Assembly: GCA_019635575.1 (NCBI GenBank)
Contig: JAHBZF010000023.1
Location: 1-35,854, forward strand
Source: Pseudolabrys sp.
Lineage (GTDB): Bacteria; Pseudomonadota; Alphaproteobacteria; Rhizobiales; Xanthobacteraceae
DNA length: 35,854 nt
Direction: 5' to 3'
Made by a program: the position numbers and the translations under genes. Below, piece by piece: positions 14,988 through 23,404 of the stretch. Within the stretch, counting starts at the first letter, position 1; each line of letters starts with the position of its first letter. Below the pieces are notes generated by a model. It worked only from the letters and a program-made list of their open reading frames with translations, was not told the DNA's origin and made no database searches.

Positions 14988-16016
14988 ATGACCGTCATGC
15001 TCGCCTCGTTCTCCCGCCCGCTTCTCGCCGCCGCGCTGATCGCGCTGCCCGCCGCCGCACACGCCGCCGGCGAGGTCAATGTCTACACCTATCGCGAAAC
15101 CAAGCTGATCAAGCCGCTGTTCGATGCCTTCACCAAGGACACCGGCATCAACGTCAACGTCATCTCCGCGAGCTCCGGCCTCGAACAGCGCATCAAGGCC
15201 GAGGGCGAGAACAGCCCGGCCGACGTGCTGCTCACGGTCGATATCGGCCGGCTCGAAGACGCCGTGAAGGCTGGCATCACCCAGCCGATCACCTCGCCCG
15301 CGCTCGACAAGATCGTGCCGGCGCAATACCGCGACCCGGAAGGCCATTGGTACGGCATCTCCATGCGCGCGCGCGTGTTCTACGTGTCGAAGGAGCGCGT
15401 GAAGGACGAGGCGCTGACCTATGACGAACTCGCCGATCCGAAATGGAAGGGCAAGATCTGCGTCCGCTCCGGCCAGCACATCTACAACAACGCGCTGATC
15501 GCCGCTTACATCGCCCACTACGGCGAAGCGAAAGCGGAAGAATGGCTGCGCGGCGTGAAGGCCAATCTGGCGCAGAAGCCGTCCGGCGGCGACCGCGAGC
15601 AGGCGCGCGACGTCGCGGCCGGCAAGTGCGACATCGGCATCGGCAACACCTATTACTGGGCGCTGATGAACGACAAGGATCCGTCGAAGAAGGCATGGGC
15701 GGACGCGACACGCGTCGTGCTGCCGACCTTCAAGGACAATGGCGGCACGCATGTGAACCTGTCGGGCGTGGTTTTGATCAAGACCGCGCCGAACAAGGCC
15801 AACGGCCAGAAGCTGATCGAATGGCTCGCCGGCGAGACCGCGCAGCACATCTACGCCGACAGCAATTACGAATATCCGATGAACCCGCAGGTGGCGGTCA
15901 ATCCGACCATCAAGGGCTACGGAACGTTGAAGCCGGACCCGACGCCGATGGCGAAGATCGCCGACTCCAAGAAGGCCGCCGCGAATCTGGTCGACAAGGT
16001 CGGCTTCGACAATTGA
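14988..16016 (+). CDS. Ferric-iron type ABC transporter substrate-binding protein
   Basis: This 342-residue protein is a periplasmic binding protein of the FbpA/FutA/AfuA type. A signal peptide covers about residues 1-27 (LLAAALIALPAAAHAA). The mature protein begins EVNVYTYRETKLIKPLFDAF, the usual FutA start. IGNTYYWALM holds the adjacent tyrosines that ligate Fe(III) in this family, and GVVLIKTAPNKANGQKLIEW and ADSNYEYPMNPQV are family-typical. ATGs at 14988 and 14997 are both possible; the first gives slightly more N-terminal sequence. The permease starts inside its stop codon, so the genes are translationally coupled. Iron is the likely ligand by family. I found no clear iron-responsive operator upstream, and other metals or small anions cannot be excluded. 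Confidence 0.92.
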   Translation: MTVMLASFSRPLLAAALIALPAAAHAAGEVNVYTYRETKLIKPLFDAFTKDTGINVNVISASSGLEQRIKAEGENSPADVLLTVDIGRLEDAVKAGITQPITSPALDKIVPAQYRDPEGHWYGISMRARVFYVSKERVKDEALTYDELADPKWKGKICVRSGQHIYNNALIAAYIAHYGEAKAEEWLRGVKANLAQKPSGGDREQARDVAAGKCDIGIGNTYYWALMNDKDPSKKAWADATRVVLPTFKDNGGTHVNLSGVVLIKTAPNKANGQKLIEWLAGETAQHIYADSNYEYPMNPQVAVNPTIKGYGTLKPDPTPMAKIADSKKAAANLVDKVGFDN

Positions 16017-17731
16017 GCACGACGACGCCGGCACAGTTCAACGGCCCCGCACCGCGCGGGGCCGTTCGGTTTTGGCGCGGCGGCACCGGCGCGCCGGCGG
16101 CCGTGTTTGCGCTCGCGGCCGCGGCGCTGACAGCCGCGCCGCTGATCAGCCTCGTCATGCTGGCGATCCGCGGCGACACCGAACTATGGCCGCATCTCGC
16201 CGCCTATGTGATCCCGCAGGCGATCGGGCAGACCGCGATGCTGGTCGCCGGCGTGTCTGTCGTCGCCGGCACGATCGGCGCGGCGACGGCGTGGCTCGTC
16301 ACCACGTTCGAGTTTCCCGGCCGGCGCGCGCTGACCTGGCTGCTGCCGTTGCCGCTGGCGATCCCGACCTATCTCGCCGCCTACATCTACGTCGATCTGT
16401 TCGAGGTGAGCGGCCCGCTGCAAGGCGCGCTGCGCGCAGTCGGCGGCTATGCGCGGCCGCAGGATTACTGGTTTCCGTCGATCCGCTCGCTCGGCGGCGC
16501 GATCTTCGTGTTCGGCATCGTGCTCTACCCTTACGTCTACTTCGCCGCGCGGGCGATGCTGCAAACACAGCCCGCATCGTTCGCCGAAGCGGCGCGCATG
16601 CTCGGCGCGCGGCCGCTCGCGCTGTTGCGTCACATCACCCTGCCGCTGGCGCGGCCGGCGCTCGCCGTCGGTCTCGCGCTGGTCGCGCTGGAAACCCTGA
16701 ACGACATCGGCGCCAGCGAATATCTCGGCGTGCAGACGCTGACGCTGTCGGTGTTCACCACCTGGCTCAACCGGTCGAGCCTGCCCGGCGCGGCGCAGAT
16801 CGCGCTGGTGATGCTGATCGTCGTCGTTGCGCTGCTCGCGCTGGAACGCTACGGCCGCCGCCGCCGCGCTTATGCCGCCACCAGCGCCGACCTGCCGCCG
16901 GAGCGGCCGCAACTCACCGGCGGCCGCGCCATCGTCGCGCTCGCGCTTTGCCTCGCGCCAGTGACGCTCGGCTTCCTGCTGCCGGGCTTCTATCTGCTGC
17001 GCGAAACCGTGACGCGCGGCCTTGTCGGCGGCTTCGATCCTGAACTCATGCGGCACGCGCTGACCACCGTGGCGCTGGCGCTCGCCGCCACGCTGACGGT
17101 GCTGACCCTCGCCGCCGGCGCGGTGCTGATGACGCGCGCGACGCCGCACCCGCTGCTGCGCGCGGCGGTGGCGCTTGGCGCGCTCGGCTACGCGGTGCCG
17201 GGAACGGTGCTGGCGCTCGGCCTGCTGCCACCGGTCGGAGCGCTGGACACGGCCTTCGCGGCGATCCGCCACGCGCTGGGCTCGGCGGGCGGCAGCCAGA
17301 TCCTGATCGGCTCCGGCGCGGCGCTGGTGCTGGCCTATGCCGCCCGGTTCCTGGCGATCGGCACCGGTTTCGTCCAGGCCGGCCTGAGCCGGGTGTCGCC
17401 CGACGGCGACGACGCGGCGCGGCTGCTCGGCGCACGGCCGTGGACGCTCGCCCGCACGGTGCATCTGCCGCTGATCCGCCCAGCGCTCGCCGGCGCCGGC
17501 CTGCTGATCTTCGTGGATTGTCTCAAGGAGCTGCCGGCCTCGCTGATGCTGCGGCCGCTGAACGTCGAGACCCTGTCGACCTATATTTACCAGTTCGCGG
17601 CTCGCGGCAGCTTCGAGGACGGCGCGCTGGCCGCCCTGCTGATCGTCGCCGCGGGGGTCATTCCAGTGATCCAGATCGTGCGCCACACCGACGCAGCCAC
17701 CGGCCCGTCCGCCACGCCGGACGCGCCGTAA
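16013..17731 (+). CDS. Ferric-iron type ABC transporter permease, two fused domains
   Basis: This 572-residue inner-membrane permease is the FbpB/AfuB-type double-domain form, with about twelve membrane segments. Each half carries an EAA-type loop that contacts the ATPase: FAEAARMLGARPLALLRHIT near residue 200 and DGDDAARLLGARPWTLARTV near 465. The start is TTG at 16013 (reads MSTTTPAQFNG), overlapping the TGA of the binding-protein gene by 4 bp. The first in-frame ATG is near 16159 and would delete the first membrane segment, so the TTG start is strongly favoured. The gene ends at 17731. No ATP-binding subunit follows; the next gene is AsmA-like. The importer must use an ATPase encoded elsewhere. 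Confidence 0.92.
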   Translation: MSTTTPAQFNGPAPRGAVRFWRGGTGAPAAVFALAAAALTAAPLISLVMLAIRGDTELWPHLAAYVIPQAIGQTAMLVAGVSVVAGTIGAATAWLVTTFEFPGRRALTWLLPLPLAIPTYLAAYIYVDLFEVSGPLQGALRAVGGYARPQDYWFPSIRSLGGAIFVFGIVLYPYVYFAARAMLQTQPASFAEAARMLGARPLALLRHITLPLARPALAVGLALVALETLNDIGASEYLGVQTLTLSVFTTWLNRSSLPGAAQIALVMLIVVVALLALERYGRRRRAYAATSADLPPERPQLTGGRAIVALALCLAPVTLGFLLPGFYLLRETVTRGLVGGFDPELMRHALTTVALALAATLTVLTLAAGAVLMTRATPHPLLRAAVALGALGYAVPGTVLALGLLPPVGALDTAFAAIRHALGSAGGSQILIGSGAALVLAYAARFLAIGTGFVQAGLSRVSPDGDDAARLLGARPWTLARTVHLPLIRPALAGAGLLIFVDCLKELPASLMLRPLNVETLSTYIYQFAARGSFEDGALAALLIVAAGVIPVIQIVRHTDAATGPSATPDAP

Positions 17732-17872
17732 ATTCTGCGTATAACGCGGCCATGAAAGCGTCACAGACGCGCGCCACAGGTTTCCGCGCGCGGGGCTGCC
17801 GGGATATAGTCGCGGCCTTCCCGCCCGAACCCATCGGATCACCAGCTTCGGATTGCCAACCTTCGGAGTGCC

Positions 17873-19798
17873 ATGGCCGCCGTCGGCTTCAAACGTCTCG
17901 GTCTGGTTCTGGCGGCGCTGGCGCTGCTGCTGGTCGGCATCGTCGCGGCCGCGCCGCTGATGATCTCGCCGGATGCGGTCCGCGAAGCGGTGCAGGACGA
18001 GGTTCGCGCGCTCACCGGTCTCGATCCGACCTTGAGCGGCGACGCGACCGTGTCGCTGTTTCCGCGCAGCTTCATCAGCTTCCGCGACGTGAGCCTGGGC
18101 GACACCGGCGCCGGCAACCGCCCGGCCCTGACGGCGGAACGGCTTACCGCCGGACTGCGGGTGCTGCCCTTGCTGCTCGGCCGCGTCGAGATCGTCGAGG
18201 TGACGCTCGAAGCACCGGCGATCCGTGTCGATCTCACCGAGGACGGTCGCACCAACTGGTCGCCGCTGACCGCCAAGCTCGTTCCCGGCAAGAAACCGGC
18301 GCGGCTCGCGGCCTTCTCCGAAATCCGTATCGAGCGCGGCACCATCACGCTCACCGACAAGGCGCGCAATCTCAGCGAGACGCTGACGAATGTCGAACTG
18401 TCGCTGGCCTGGCCGTCGATCTCCAAGAGTTTCGGCGCGACCGGCCGCGTCACCTGGCACGGCGAACCGCTCGACATCAGTGCCACGCTCGGCGACTTCG
18501 CCGCGGCGCTGACCGGTGCCCGCTCCAGCCTGAAGATGCGTGTCTCCGGCAAGCCGATCAAAGCGGCATTCGACGGTGCGTTCAGCGCGCAGCCGAGCCT
18601 GAAGCTCGAAGGCACGCTCGCCGCCGACGGCGCCTCGCTGCGCAAGGTGATGGCCTGGAGCGGCCAGCGCGAGCCGCCCGGCGGCGGCTTCGGGCATTTC
18701 GCGCTGAAAGCGCAGACCAACATCGTCGGCGGCACCATGGCGCTGACCGGCGTCAATGTCGAACTCGACGGCAATGTCGCCGAAGGCGTGCTGACGCTCT
18801 CGACCGACCAGCGGCAGGTGCTGCAAGGCACGCTCGCCGCCGACAAGATCGACCTGACGCCCTATCTCGCTTCGATGAAGCTGCTCTCCGGCAATCGCCG
18901 GGCCTGGGACGCGGAGCCGATCGACATGTCCGGCCTGACCGGATTCGATGTCGATCTGCGGCTGTCGGCGGCCAAGGTGGCGCTGACCTCGACCACGCTC
19001 AACCGCACCGCGCTCGCCGCCAATCTGCGCAACGGCCATCTGATCGTCACCGTCGGCGAGTCGCAGGGCTTCGGCGGCACCATCACCGGCACCTTCACCA
19101 TCGCCAACGCCGCGAAGGGCGTCGATGTGAAGACGCAGATGCAGCTCCAGTCGGTCAATCTCGACAGCTGCCTGACCGAGCTGATCGGCTTCAAGCGGCT
19201 GGAAGGCACCGGCAACATCACGCTGGCGCTGGAAGGCTCCGGCGGGAACGTGCTCGATATCACCCGCACGCTCAACGGCGCGGCGACGCTGACCGCGCGG
19301 CGCGGCGCCATTACCGGACTCAATGTCGAACAACTGCTGCGCCGGCTCGAACGCCGGCCGCTGTCCGGTGGCGGCGATTTCCGCAGCGGACAGACGCCCT
19401 ATGAGCGGCTGTCGCTGCAGCTCAAGGTCGTCAACGGCACGATCCATGTCGAGGACACGGACATTACCGGCTCGGCGGTGAAGCTGGCGCTCGCCGGCAC
19501 CGCCTCGATCCCCGAACGCGAATTCGATCTCAAGGGCACGGCCGCGCTGGTGAACGGCGCCGGGACCGCCGCGTTCGAACTCCCGTTCGTGATGCAGGGC
19601 TCGTGGGCCGATCCGCTGCTGCTGCCCGATCCGCGCAGCCTGATCCGCCGCTCCGGCGCCGCCGCGCCGCTGCTCGACGCGGTGCGCAGCCGCAACGACG
19701 GCGCGATCCGAAATGCCATCGAGCGCCTGACCGGCTCGCAGCGCCCGACTGCCTCCGCACCGGCCGGTGTCGCGCCGGTGAGCGCGCCGGCGAATTAG
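17873..19798 (+). CDS. AsmA family protein
   Basis: This 641-residue protein belongs to the AsmA family, large envelope proteins with one N-terminal inner-membrane anchor and a long periplasmic beta-rich part. Family members are linked to outer-membrane biogenesis and phospholipid traffic. Residues about 8-30 form the anchor (LGLVLAALALLLVGIVAAAP). The AsmA N-terminal pattern follows, with LTGLDPTLSGDATVSLFPRS and VEIVEVTLEAPAIRVDLT. The C-terminal domain includes GAITGLNVEQLLRRL and IPEREFDLKGTAAL, typical of AsmA proteins. GGAG precedes the ATG at 17873. A 141-bp gap separates it from the iron permease, so it may have its own promoter. It is convergent with potI, whose stop is only 6 bp away. 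A link to the neighbours is not evident. Confidence 0.92.
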   Translation: MAAVGFKRLGLVLAALALLLVGIVAAAPLMISPDAVREAVQDEVRALTGLDPTLSGDATVSLFPRSFISFRDVSLGDTGAGNRPALTAERLTAGLRVLPLLLGRVEIVEVTLEAPAIRVDLTEDGRTNWSPLTAKLVPGKKPARLAAFSEIRIERGTITLTDKARNLSETLTNVELSLAWPSISKSFGATGRVTWHGEPLDISATLGDFAAALTGARSSLKMRVSGKPIKAAFDGAFSAQPSLKLEGTLAADGASLRKVMAWSGQREPPGGGFGHFALKAQTNIVGGTMALTGVNVELDGNVAEGVLTLSTDQRQVLQGTLAADKIDLTPYLASMKLLSGNRRAWDAEPIDMSGLTGFDVDLRLSAAKVALTSTTLNRTALAANLRNGHLIVTVGESQGFGGTITGTFTIANAAKGVDVKTQMQLQSVNLDSCLTELIGFKRLEGTGNITLALEGSGGNVLDITRTLNGAATLTARRGAITGLNVEQLLRRLERRPLSGGGDFRSGQTPYERLSLQLKVVNGTIHVEDTDITGSAVKLALAGTASIPEREFDLKGTAALVNGAGTAAFELPFVMQGSWADPLLLPDPRSLIRRSGAAAPLLDAVRSRNDGAIRNAIERLTGSQRPTASAPAGVAPVSAPAN

Positions 19799-19804
19799 CC
19801 GCCG

Positions 19805-20617
19805 CTACAGTGGCGCGCCGGCCGCGCGCTGACGCCGCGCAGCGTTGCGCTTGCCGATCAGCGACACCACCGTCAGGCCGACCGCCACCGTCGCGATCAT
19901 CAGCGTGCAGATCGCGTTGATCTCCGGCTTCACGCCGAGCCGCACCTCCGAATAGATGCGGATCGGCAGCGTCGTCGCACCCGGACCGGTGGTGAAGCTC
20001 GCGATCACCAGATCGTCGATCGACAAGGTGAAGGCGAGCATCCAGCCGGCGGCAATGGCCGGAAAGATCAGCGGCAGCGTGACGAGGAAGAACGTGCGGC
20101 CCGGCGTCGCGCCGAGATCCTGCGCCGCTTCGGTGAGGCTACGGTCGAAGGTGGCGAGCCGCGACTGCACCACCACCGTGACGAAGCACATGGTCAGCGT
20201 CGTATGCGCGATGGTCACGGTCCAGAATCCGCGGTCGACGTCGAGCGCGACGAACAGCAGCAGCAGCGACAGGCCGGTGATCACTTCCGGCATGACCAGC
20301 GGCGCATAGACCATGCCGGCGAACAGGGTCCGGCCATGGAAGCGCCGCCGGCCGGTCAACGCCAGTGCTGCCATGGTGCCGAGCACCGTCGCGGCTGTCG
20401 CCGACATCAGTGCGATGCGGAGCGTCGTCCAGGCGGCGGCGAGCATCGCGCTGTCCTCGAGCAGCGCCGCATACCAGCGCAGCGACCAACCGCCCCACAC
20501 CGTCACCAGCCGCGAGGCGTTGAACGAATAAATGATCAGGATCGCGATCGGCAGATAAAGGAACGCCAGGCCGAGCGTCAGCGACACCATGTTGAACGAC
20601 GAGAAGCGGCGCGTCAT
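19805..20617 (-). CDS. potI: Polyamine-type ABC transporter permease, PotI/PotC-like
   Basis: This 270-residue permease is the second membrane subunit of a spermidine/putrescine-type importer. It has six membrane segments, beginning MVSLTLGLAFLYLPIAILII. SRLVTVWGGWSLRWYAALL is the classic PotC/PotI sequence after the first segment, and LTEAAQDLGATPGRTFFLVT is the ATPase-contacting EAA loop. FTLSIDDLVIASFTTGPGA is also diagnostic. The start is the ATG at 20617, which overlaps the potH stop by 4 bp (ATGA), so an apparent longer frame reaching 21550 is only an out-of-frame reading of potH. The gene order is potG, potH, potI. The substrate could be spermidine, putrescine or a related compound. 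Confidence 0.92.
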   Translation of the reverse strand: MTRRFSSFNMVSLTLGLAFLYLPIAILIIYSFNASRLVTVWGGWSLRWYAALLEDSAMLAAAWTTLRIALMSATAATVLGTMAALALTGRRRFHGRTLFAGMVYAPLVMPEVITGLSLLLLFVALDVDRGFWTVTIAHTTLTMCFVTVVVQSRLATFDRSLTEAAQDLGATPGRTFFLVTLPLIFPAIAAGWMLAFTLSIDDLVIASFTTGPGATTLPIRIYSEVRLGVKPEINAICTLMIATVAVGLTVVSLIGKRNAARRQRAAGAPL

Positions 20618-21528
20618 CGGCGCGCTCCGTCGAGTTCGCGTTGCTGCAGCCGCTCGTAGATCATCAGCGGCACCACCAGCACCATCAGCAGCACCACTGC
20701 CAGCGCGGACGCGAGCGGCCAGTCCTTGTTGCCGAAGAACTCGGTCCACAGCGTCTGGCCGATCATCAGGCTTTCCGAACTGCCGAGCAGATCGGGAATG
20801 ACGAATTCGCCGACCACCGGGATGAAGCACAGCAGGCAGCCGGCGAACACGCCGCGCATGGCGAGCGGCACCGTTACCAGCCAGAATGCGCGCCAGCGCG
20901 GACAGCCGAGATCGGCGGCGGCTTCCAAGAGGCTTTCGTCCTGCTTCTCCAGCGCCGCATAAAGCGGCAGCACCATGAACGGCAGATAGGAATAGACCAC
21001 GCCGATATAGATCGCGGTGTCGCTGGCGAGCCACGCCGCCGGCTGCGAGATGAGGCCGAGCGCCATCAGCACGTCGTTCAGCAGGCCGTCGCGCTGCAGG
21101 ATGTTGATCCAGGCATAGATGCGGATCAGGAACGAGGTCCAGAACGGCAGGATGACCATCAGCACCAGCATCGGCTGGAGGCGGCGCGGCGCGCGCGCCA
21201 TCGCATAGGCCATCGGAAAGCCGAGCGCGAGCAGCATCAGCGTCGACAGCGCCGCGACCTGCACGCTCTTGAAGTACGACAGCAGATAGATCGTGTCCGA
21301 CGCGAGAAGCCGATAGGTTTCCAGCGTCAGCGCCGAGGCGAAATCGTAAAATCCCGAGAGGCCCTGCGACCAGTCGAGCACCGGCAGATAGGGCGGCTGC
21401 GCGATCACCGTTTCCGAGACGCTGATGCGCAGGACGATAACGAACGGAACCAGGAAAAACGCCAGCAGCCAGAGATACGGCAGCGCCACGGTGAGGCGCC
21501 CGCCGCGCTGTTGGTCGCCGGCACTCAT
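20614..21528 (-). CDS. potH: Polyamine-type ABC transporter permease, PotH/PotB-like
   Basis: This 304-residue permease is the first membrane subunit of the polyamine-type importer. Six membrane segments are visible, starting VALPYLWLLAFFLVPFVIVL. RISVSETVIAQPPYLPVLDW is a family loop, PFWTSFLIRIYAWINILQRD is the PotB/PotH hallmark, and LEAAADLGCPRWRAFWLVTV is the EAA loop. VVGEFVIPDLLGSSESLMIG closes the conserved region. The ATG at 21528 overlaps the potG stop by 4 bp (ATGA), and its own stop overlaps the potI start in the same way. This implies tight translational coupling along potGHI. A longer frame to 21561 would overlap potG more and is not favoured. Confidence 0.93.
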   Translation of the reverse strand: MSAGDQQRGGRLTVALPYLWLLAFFLVPFVIVLRISVSETVIAQPPYLPVLDWSQGLSGFYDFASALTLETYRLLASDTIYLLSYFKSVQVAALSTLMLLALGFPMAYAMARAPRRLQPMLVLMVILPFWTSFLIRIYAWINILQRDGLLNDVLMALGLISQPAAWLASDTAIYIGVVYSYLPFMVLPLYAALEKQDESLLEAAADLGCPRWRAFWLVTVPLAMRGVFAGCLLCFIPVVGEFVIPDLLGSSESLMIGQTLWTEFFGNKDWPLASALAVVLLMVLVVPLMIYERLQQRELDGARR

Positions 21529-22688
21529 GGCGGCAGCACCAGACCGGCATCGGCCGGCCACGACAGCGTGACGCGATCGTTGAGGCCGATGGCCGGTCCG
21601 CCGGCGCGGACGGCGTTGGCGACCGCCGCCTTCATCGACAGTCCACCGGCGACCGCCACCTTGTAGAGCGACTTGTCGCCGCGATAGCCGACCTCTCTCA
21701 CCGTGCCGTCGATACTGTTGTCACCACCGACGGCGAGCGAAATCTTTTCCGGGCGCACGGCGAGCACCACCGCATCGCCCGGCTTCAACCCCGGCGACAC
21801 CGGCGCACGCAACAGGCCGAGCGCCTCGGTGGCGACGCCGGCGCCGTCCGCGGCCACGTGGCCTTCGATGATGTTGATGTCGCCGATGAACTGCGCCGCC
21901 CAGCGCGTGCGCGGCCGTTCGTAGATCTCCGCCGGCGCACCGGTCTGGACGATGCAGCCCTTGTCCATCAGCGCGATGCGATCGGCCATCACCATCGCCT
22001 CCTCCTGATCGTGGGTGACGATCACGAAGGTGAGGCCGAGGCGGCGGCGCAATTCCATCAGCTCGAACTGGGTCTCCTCGCGCAGCTTACGGTCGAGCGC
22101 CGCCATCGGCTCGTCGAGCAGCAGCACGCGCGGGCGTTTGGCGAGCGAGCGGGCGAGCGCCACGCGCTGCCGCTGGCCGCCCGAGAGCTGATCCGGCTTG
22201 CGCTCGCCGAGCCCGGTGAGCCGCGCCAGCGCCAGCATCTCGGCGACCCGCGCCTCGATCTCCGCGCGCGGCAGCCCCTCGCGTTTGAGACCAAAAGCGA
22301 TATTGCCGGCCACGGTGAGATGCGGGAACAGCGCGTAGCTCTGGAACATCATGTTGACCGGCCGCCGGTATGGCGGCACGGCGGAGATGTCCTTGCCGTC
22401 GAGCAGAACGCGGCCGGAATCCGGCGTCTCGAACCCGGCCAGCATGCGCAGCAGCGTGGTCTTGCCACAGCCGGACGGGCCGAGCAGCGCGACGAACTCG
22501 TTGGCCTGGATGTCGAGCGACAGATCATCGACCGCCGCGACCGCGCCGAACCGGCGGCCCACATGATCGAACCGCACCAGCGGCGCCTTTTGATGTGTCG
22601 CGTTTTCTTGACGCGAACCGGTATCCACTTCGCTCGAAAGCGCGTTACCGCCGTCCGCCGTGTCCGGTACCTTGCCCGATTGCGTCAA
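21525..22688 (-). CDS. potG: Polyamine-type ABC transporter ATP-binding protein, PotG/PotA-like
   Basis: This 387-residue subunit powers the importer. Seen are Walker A GPSGCGKT (70-77), the Q-loop MMFQSYALFPH, the signature LSGGQRQRVALARSL (from 168), Walker B RVLLLDEPMAALD and the H-loop VTHDQEEA. A TOBE domain with LAVRPEKISLAV follows. The first 35 residues are not part of the ATPase fold. The start is uncertain: TTG at 22688 has GAGGGG about 11 bp upstream, GTG at 22628 is also in frame, and there is no ATG. Residues about 16-30 (ALSSEVDTGSRQENA) are encoded by a palindromic repeat that recurs outside genes at 23349-23392. The repeat appears to have been inserted into, or recruited as, the gene's 5' end. 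No substrate-binding-protein gene lies next to potGHI. Confidence 0.93.
   Translation of the reverse strand: MTQSGKVPDTADGGNALSSEVDTGSRQENATHQKAPLVRFDHVGRRFGAVAAVDDLSLDIQANEFVALLGPSGCGKTTLLRMLAGFETPDSGRVLLDGKDISAVPPYRRPVNMMFQSYALFPHLTVAGNIAFGLKREGLPRAEIEARVAEMLALARLTGLGERKPDQLSGGQRQRVALARSLAKRPRVLLLDEPMAALDRKLREETQFELMELRRRLGLTFVIVTHDQEEAMVMADRIALMDKGCIVQTGAPAEIYERPRTRWAAQFIGDINIIEGHVAADGAGVATEALGLLRAPVSPGLKPGDAVVLAVRPEKISLAVGGDNSIDGTVREVGYRGDKSLYKVAVAGGLSMKAAVANAVRAGGPAIGLNDRVTLSWPADAGLVLPP
22599..22642. repeat. Palindromic repeat copy B, inside the 5' end of potG
   Basis: On the minus strand this 44-bp unit reads CGCTTTCGAGCGAAGTGG, then ATACCGGTTCGCGTCA, then AGAAAACGCG. It aligns without gaps to copy A (23349-23392) with 36 of 44 bases identical by my count. 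The unit has inverted ends (GC-TTTC and GAAAA-GC type) and an inner GCGAA/TTCGC pair. I associate this type of element with Bradyrhizobium relatives. It is translated as part of the potG N-terminus. Confidence 0.8.
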
Positions 22689-22760
22689 TGGACCGCGTCC
22701 CCTCGCCGGAATCCCCGGACGCCTGAATAGGCCAAACGGCGGGGAAAGCGAAGCCGCGCG

Positions 22761-23258
22761 TCAGCCGAACGCGCTGATGTCCTCAGGCAGCTTGCCGGGG
22801 AGCCGGGGCTCCGGGCCGTAGTAGTCGCCGATCTGCACGCTGGCGCGGGGGTTGGCGACGATCGACATCAGCCGCTGATGCAGCGCCTTCAGCGACACCG
22901 GCTTGCACAGGAACTCGTTGATGCCGAGCCGCGCCGCCTCCATCACCCGCCACCGCTCGCGATAGCCGGTGAGCATGATGATCGGCAGATCGGGGGTCGG
23001 AAACACGCCGGGCGAGCGGACGATCCGCACGAATTCCGGGCCGTTGAGCAGAGGCATTTCCCAGTCGAGGATGACGACGTCGGGCGACAGGGTGCGCACG
23101 ATCTCGAGGCCGGCGATGCCGTCCTCGGCCTCGTGCAGCCCCTTGACGCCGATATTGAGCAGCAATCCGCGCACGATTTTGCGCATGTACTGGTTGTCAT
23201 CGACAATCAGCACGTTGAGCTGCTGGATCAGGAATTCGGCGTGTTTGGCGGGCAACAT
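22761..23258 (-). CDS. Single-domain CheY-like response regulator 1
   Basis: This 165-residue protein is a receiver domain with no output domain. The acidic pair is Asp20-Asp21 (VLIVDDNQYMRK), the phosphorylation site Asp65 (VVILDWEMPLLNG), the switch Thr97 (IIMLTGYRER) and the conserved Lys119 (FLCKPVS). After the fold is a tail of about 25 residues with DYYGPEPR at 145-152. The next gene on the same strand encodes a close paralogue with the same tail motif. The ATG at 23258 gives MLPAKHAEFLIQQL; a GTG at 23267 is also possible, and neither has a strong ribosome binding site. Single-domain regulators of this kind usually act through protein-protein contacts in phosphorelays or motility control. 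The cognate kinase is not evident. Confidence 0.92.
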   Translation of the reverse strand: MLPAKHAEFLIQQLNVLIVDDNQYMRKIVRGLLLNIGVKGLHEAEDGIAGLEIVRTLSPDVVILDWEMPLLNGPEFVRIVRSPGVFPTPDLPIIMLTGYRERWRVMEAARLGINEFLCKPVSLKALHQRLMSIVANPRASVQIGDYYGPEPRLPGKLPEDISAFG

Positions 23259-23348
23259 GACGCACACAACTGACGAGGGCCGGCGCTCCGGACGCGACCG
23301 CGATGGCGATCCTGCCCCGGAAACCTCACCGGCGCGTTAATTCCATAA

Positions 23349-23392
23349 CGTTTTCAAGCGAAGCGGGAATCGGTTCGCGTGACGAAAACGCG
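23349..23392. repeat. Palindromic repeat copy A, between the two response regulator genes
   Basis: The 44-bp unit reads CGTTTTCAAGCGAAGCGGGA, then ATCGGTTCGCGTGAC, then GAAAACGCG on the plus strand. The outer GTTTTC/GAAAAC and inner GCGAA/TTCGC arms can pair. It lies in the 146-bp gap between the two response regulator genes and matches copy B at 36 of 44 positions. Confidence 0.8.
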
Positions 23393-23404
23393 TTAAATAA
23401 AAGG

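Noticed and set aside
16184-19447. Open frame of 1,087 codons on the minus strand across the iron permease and AsmA genes
   Set aside because: Its product is rich in Arg, Gln, Glu and His without any domain, and it lies antisense to two well-supported genes. Long antisense frames are expected in GC-rich codon-biased DNA.
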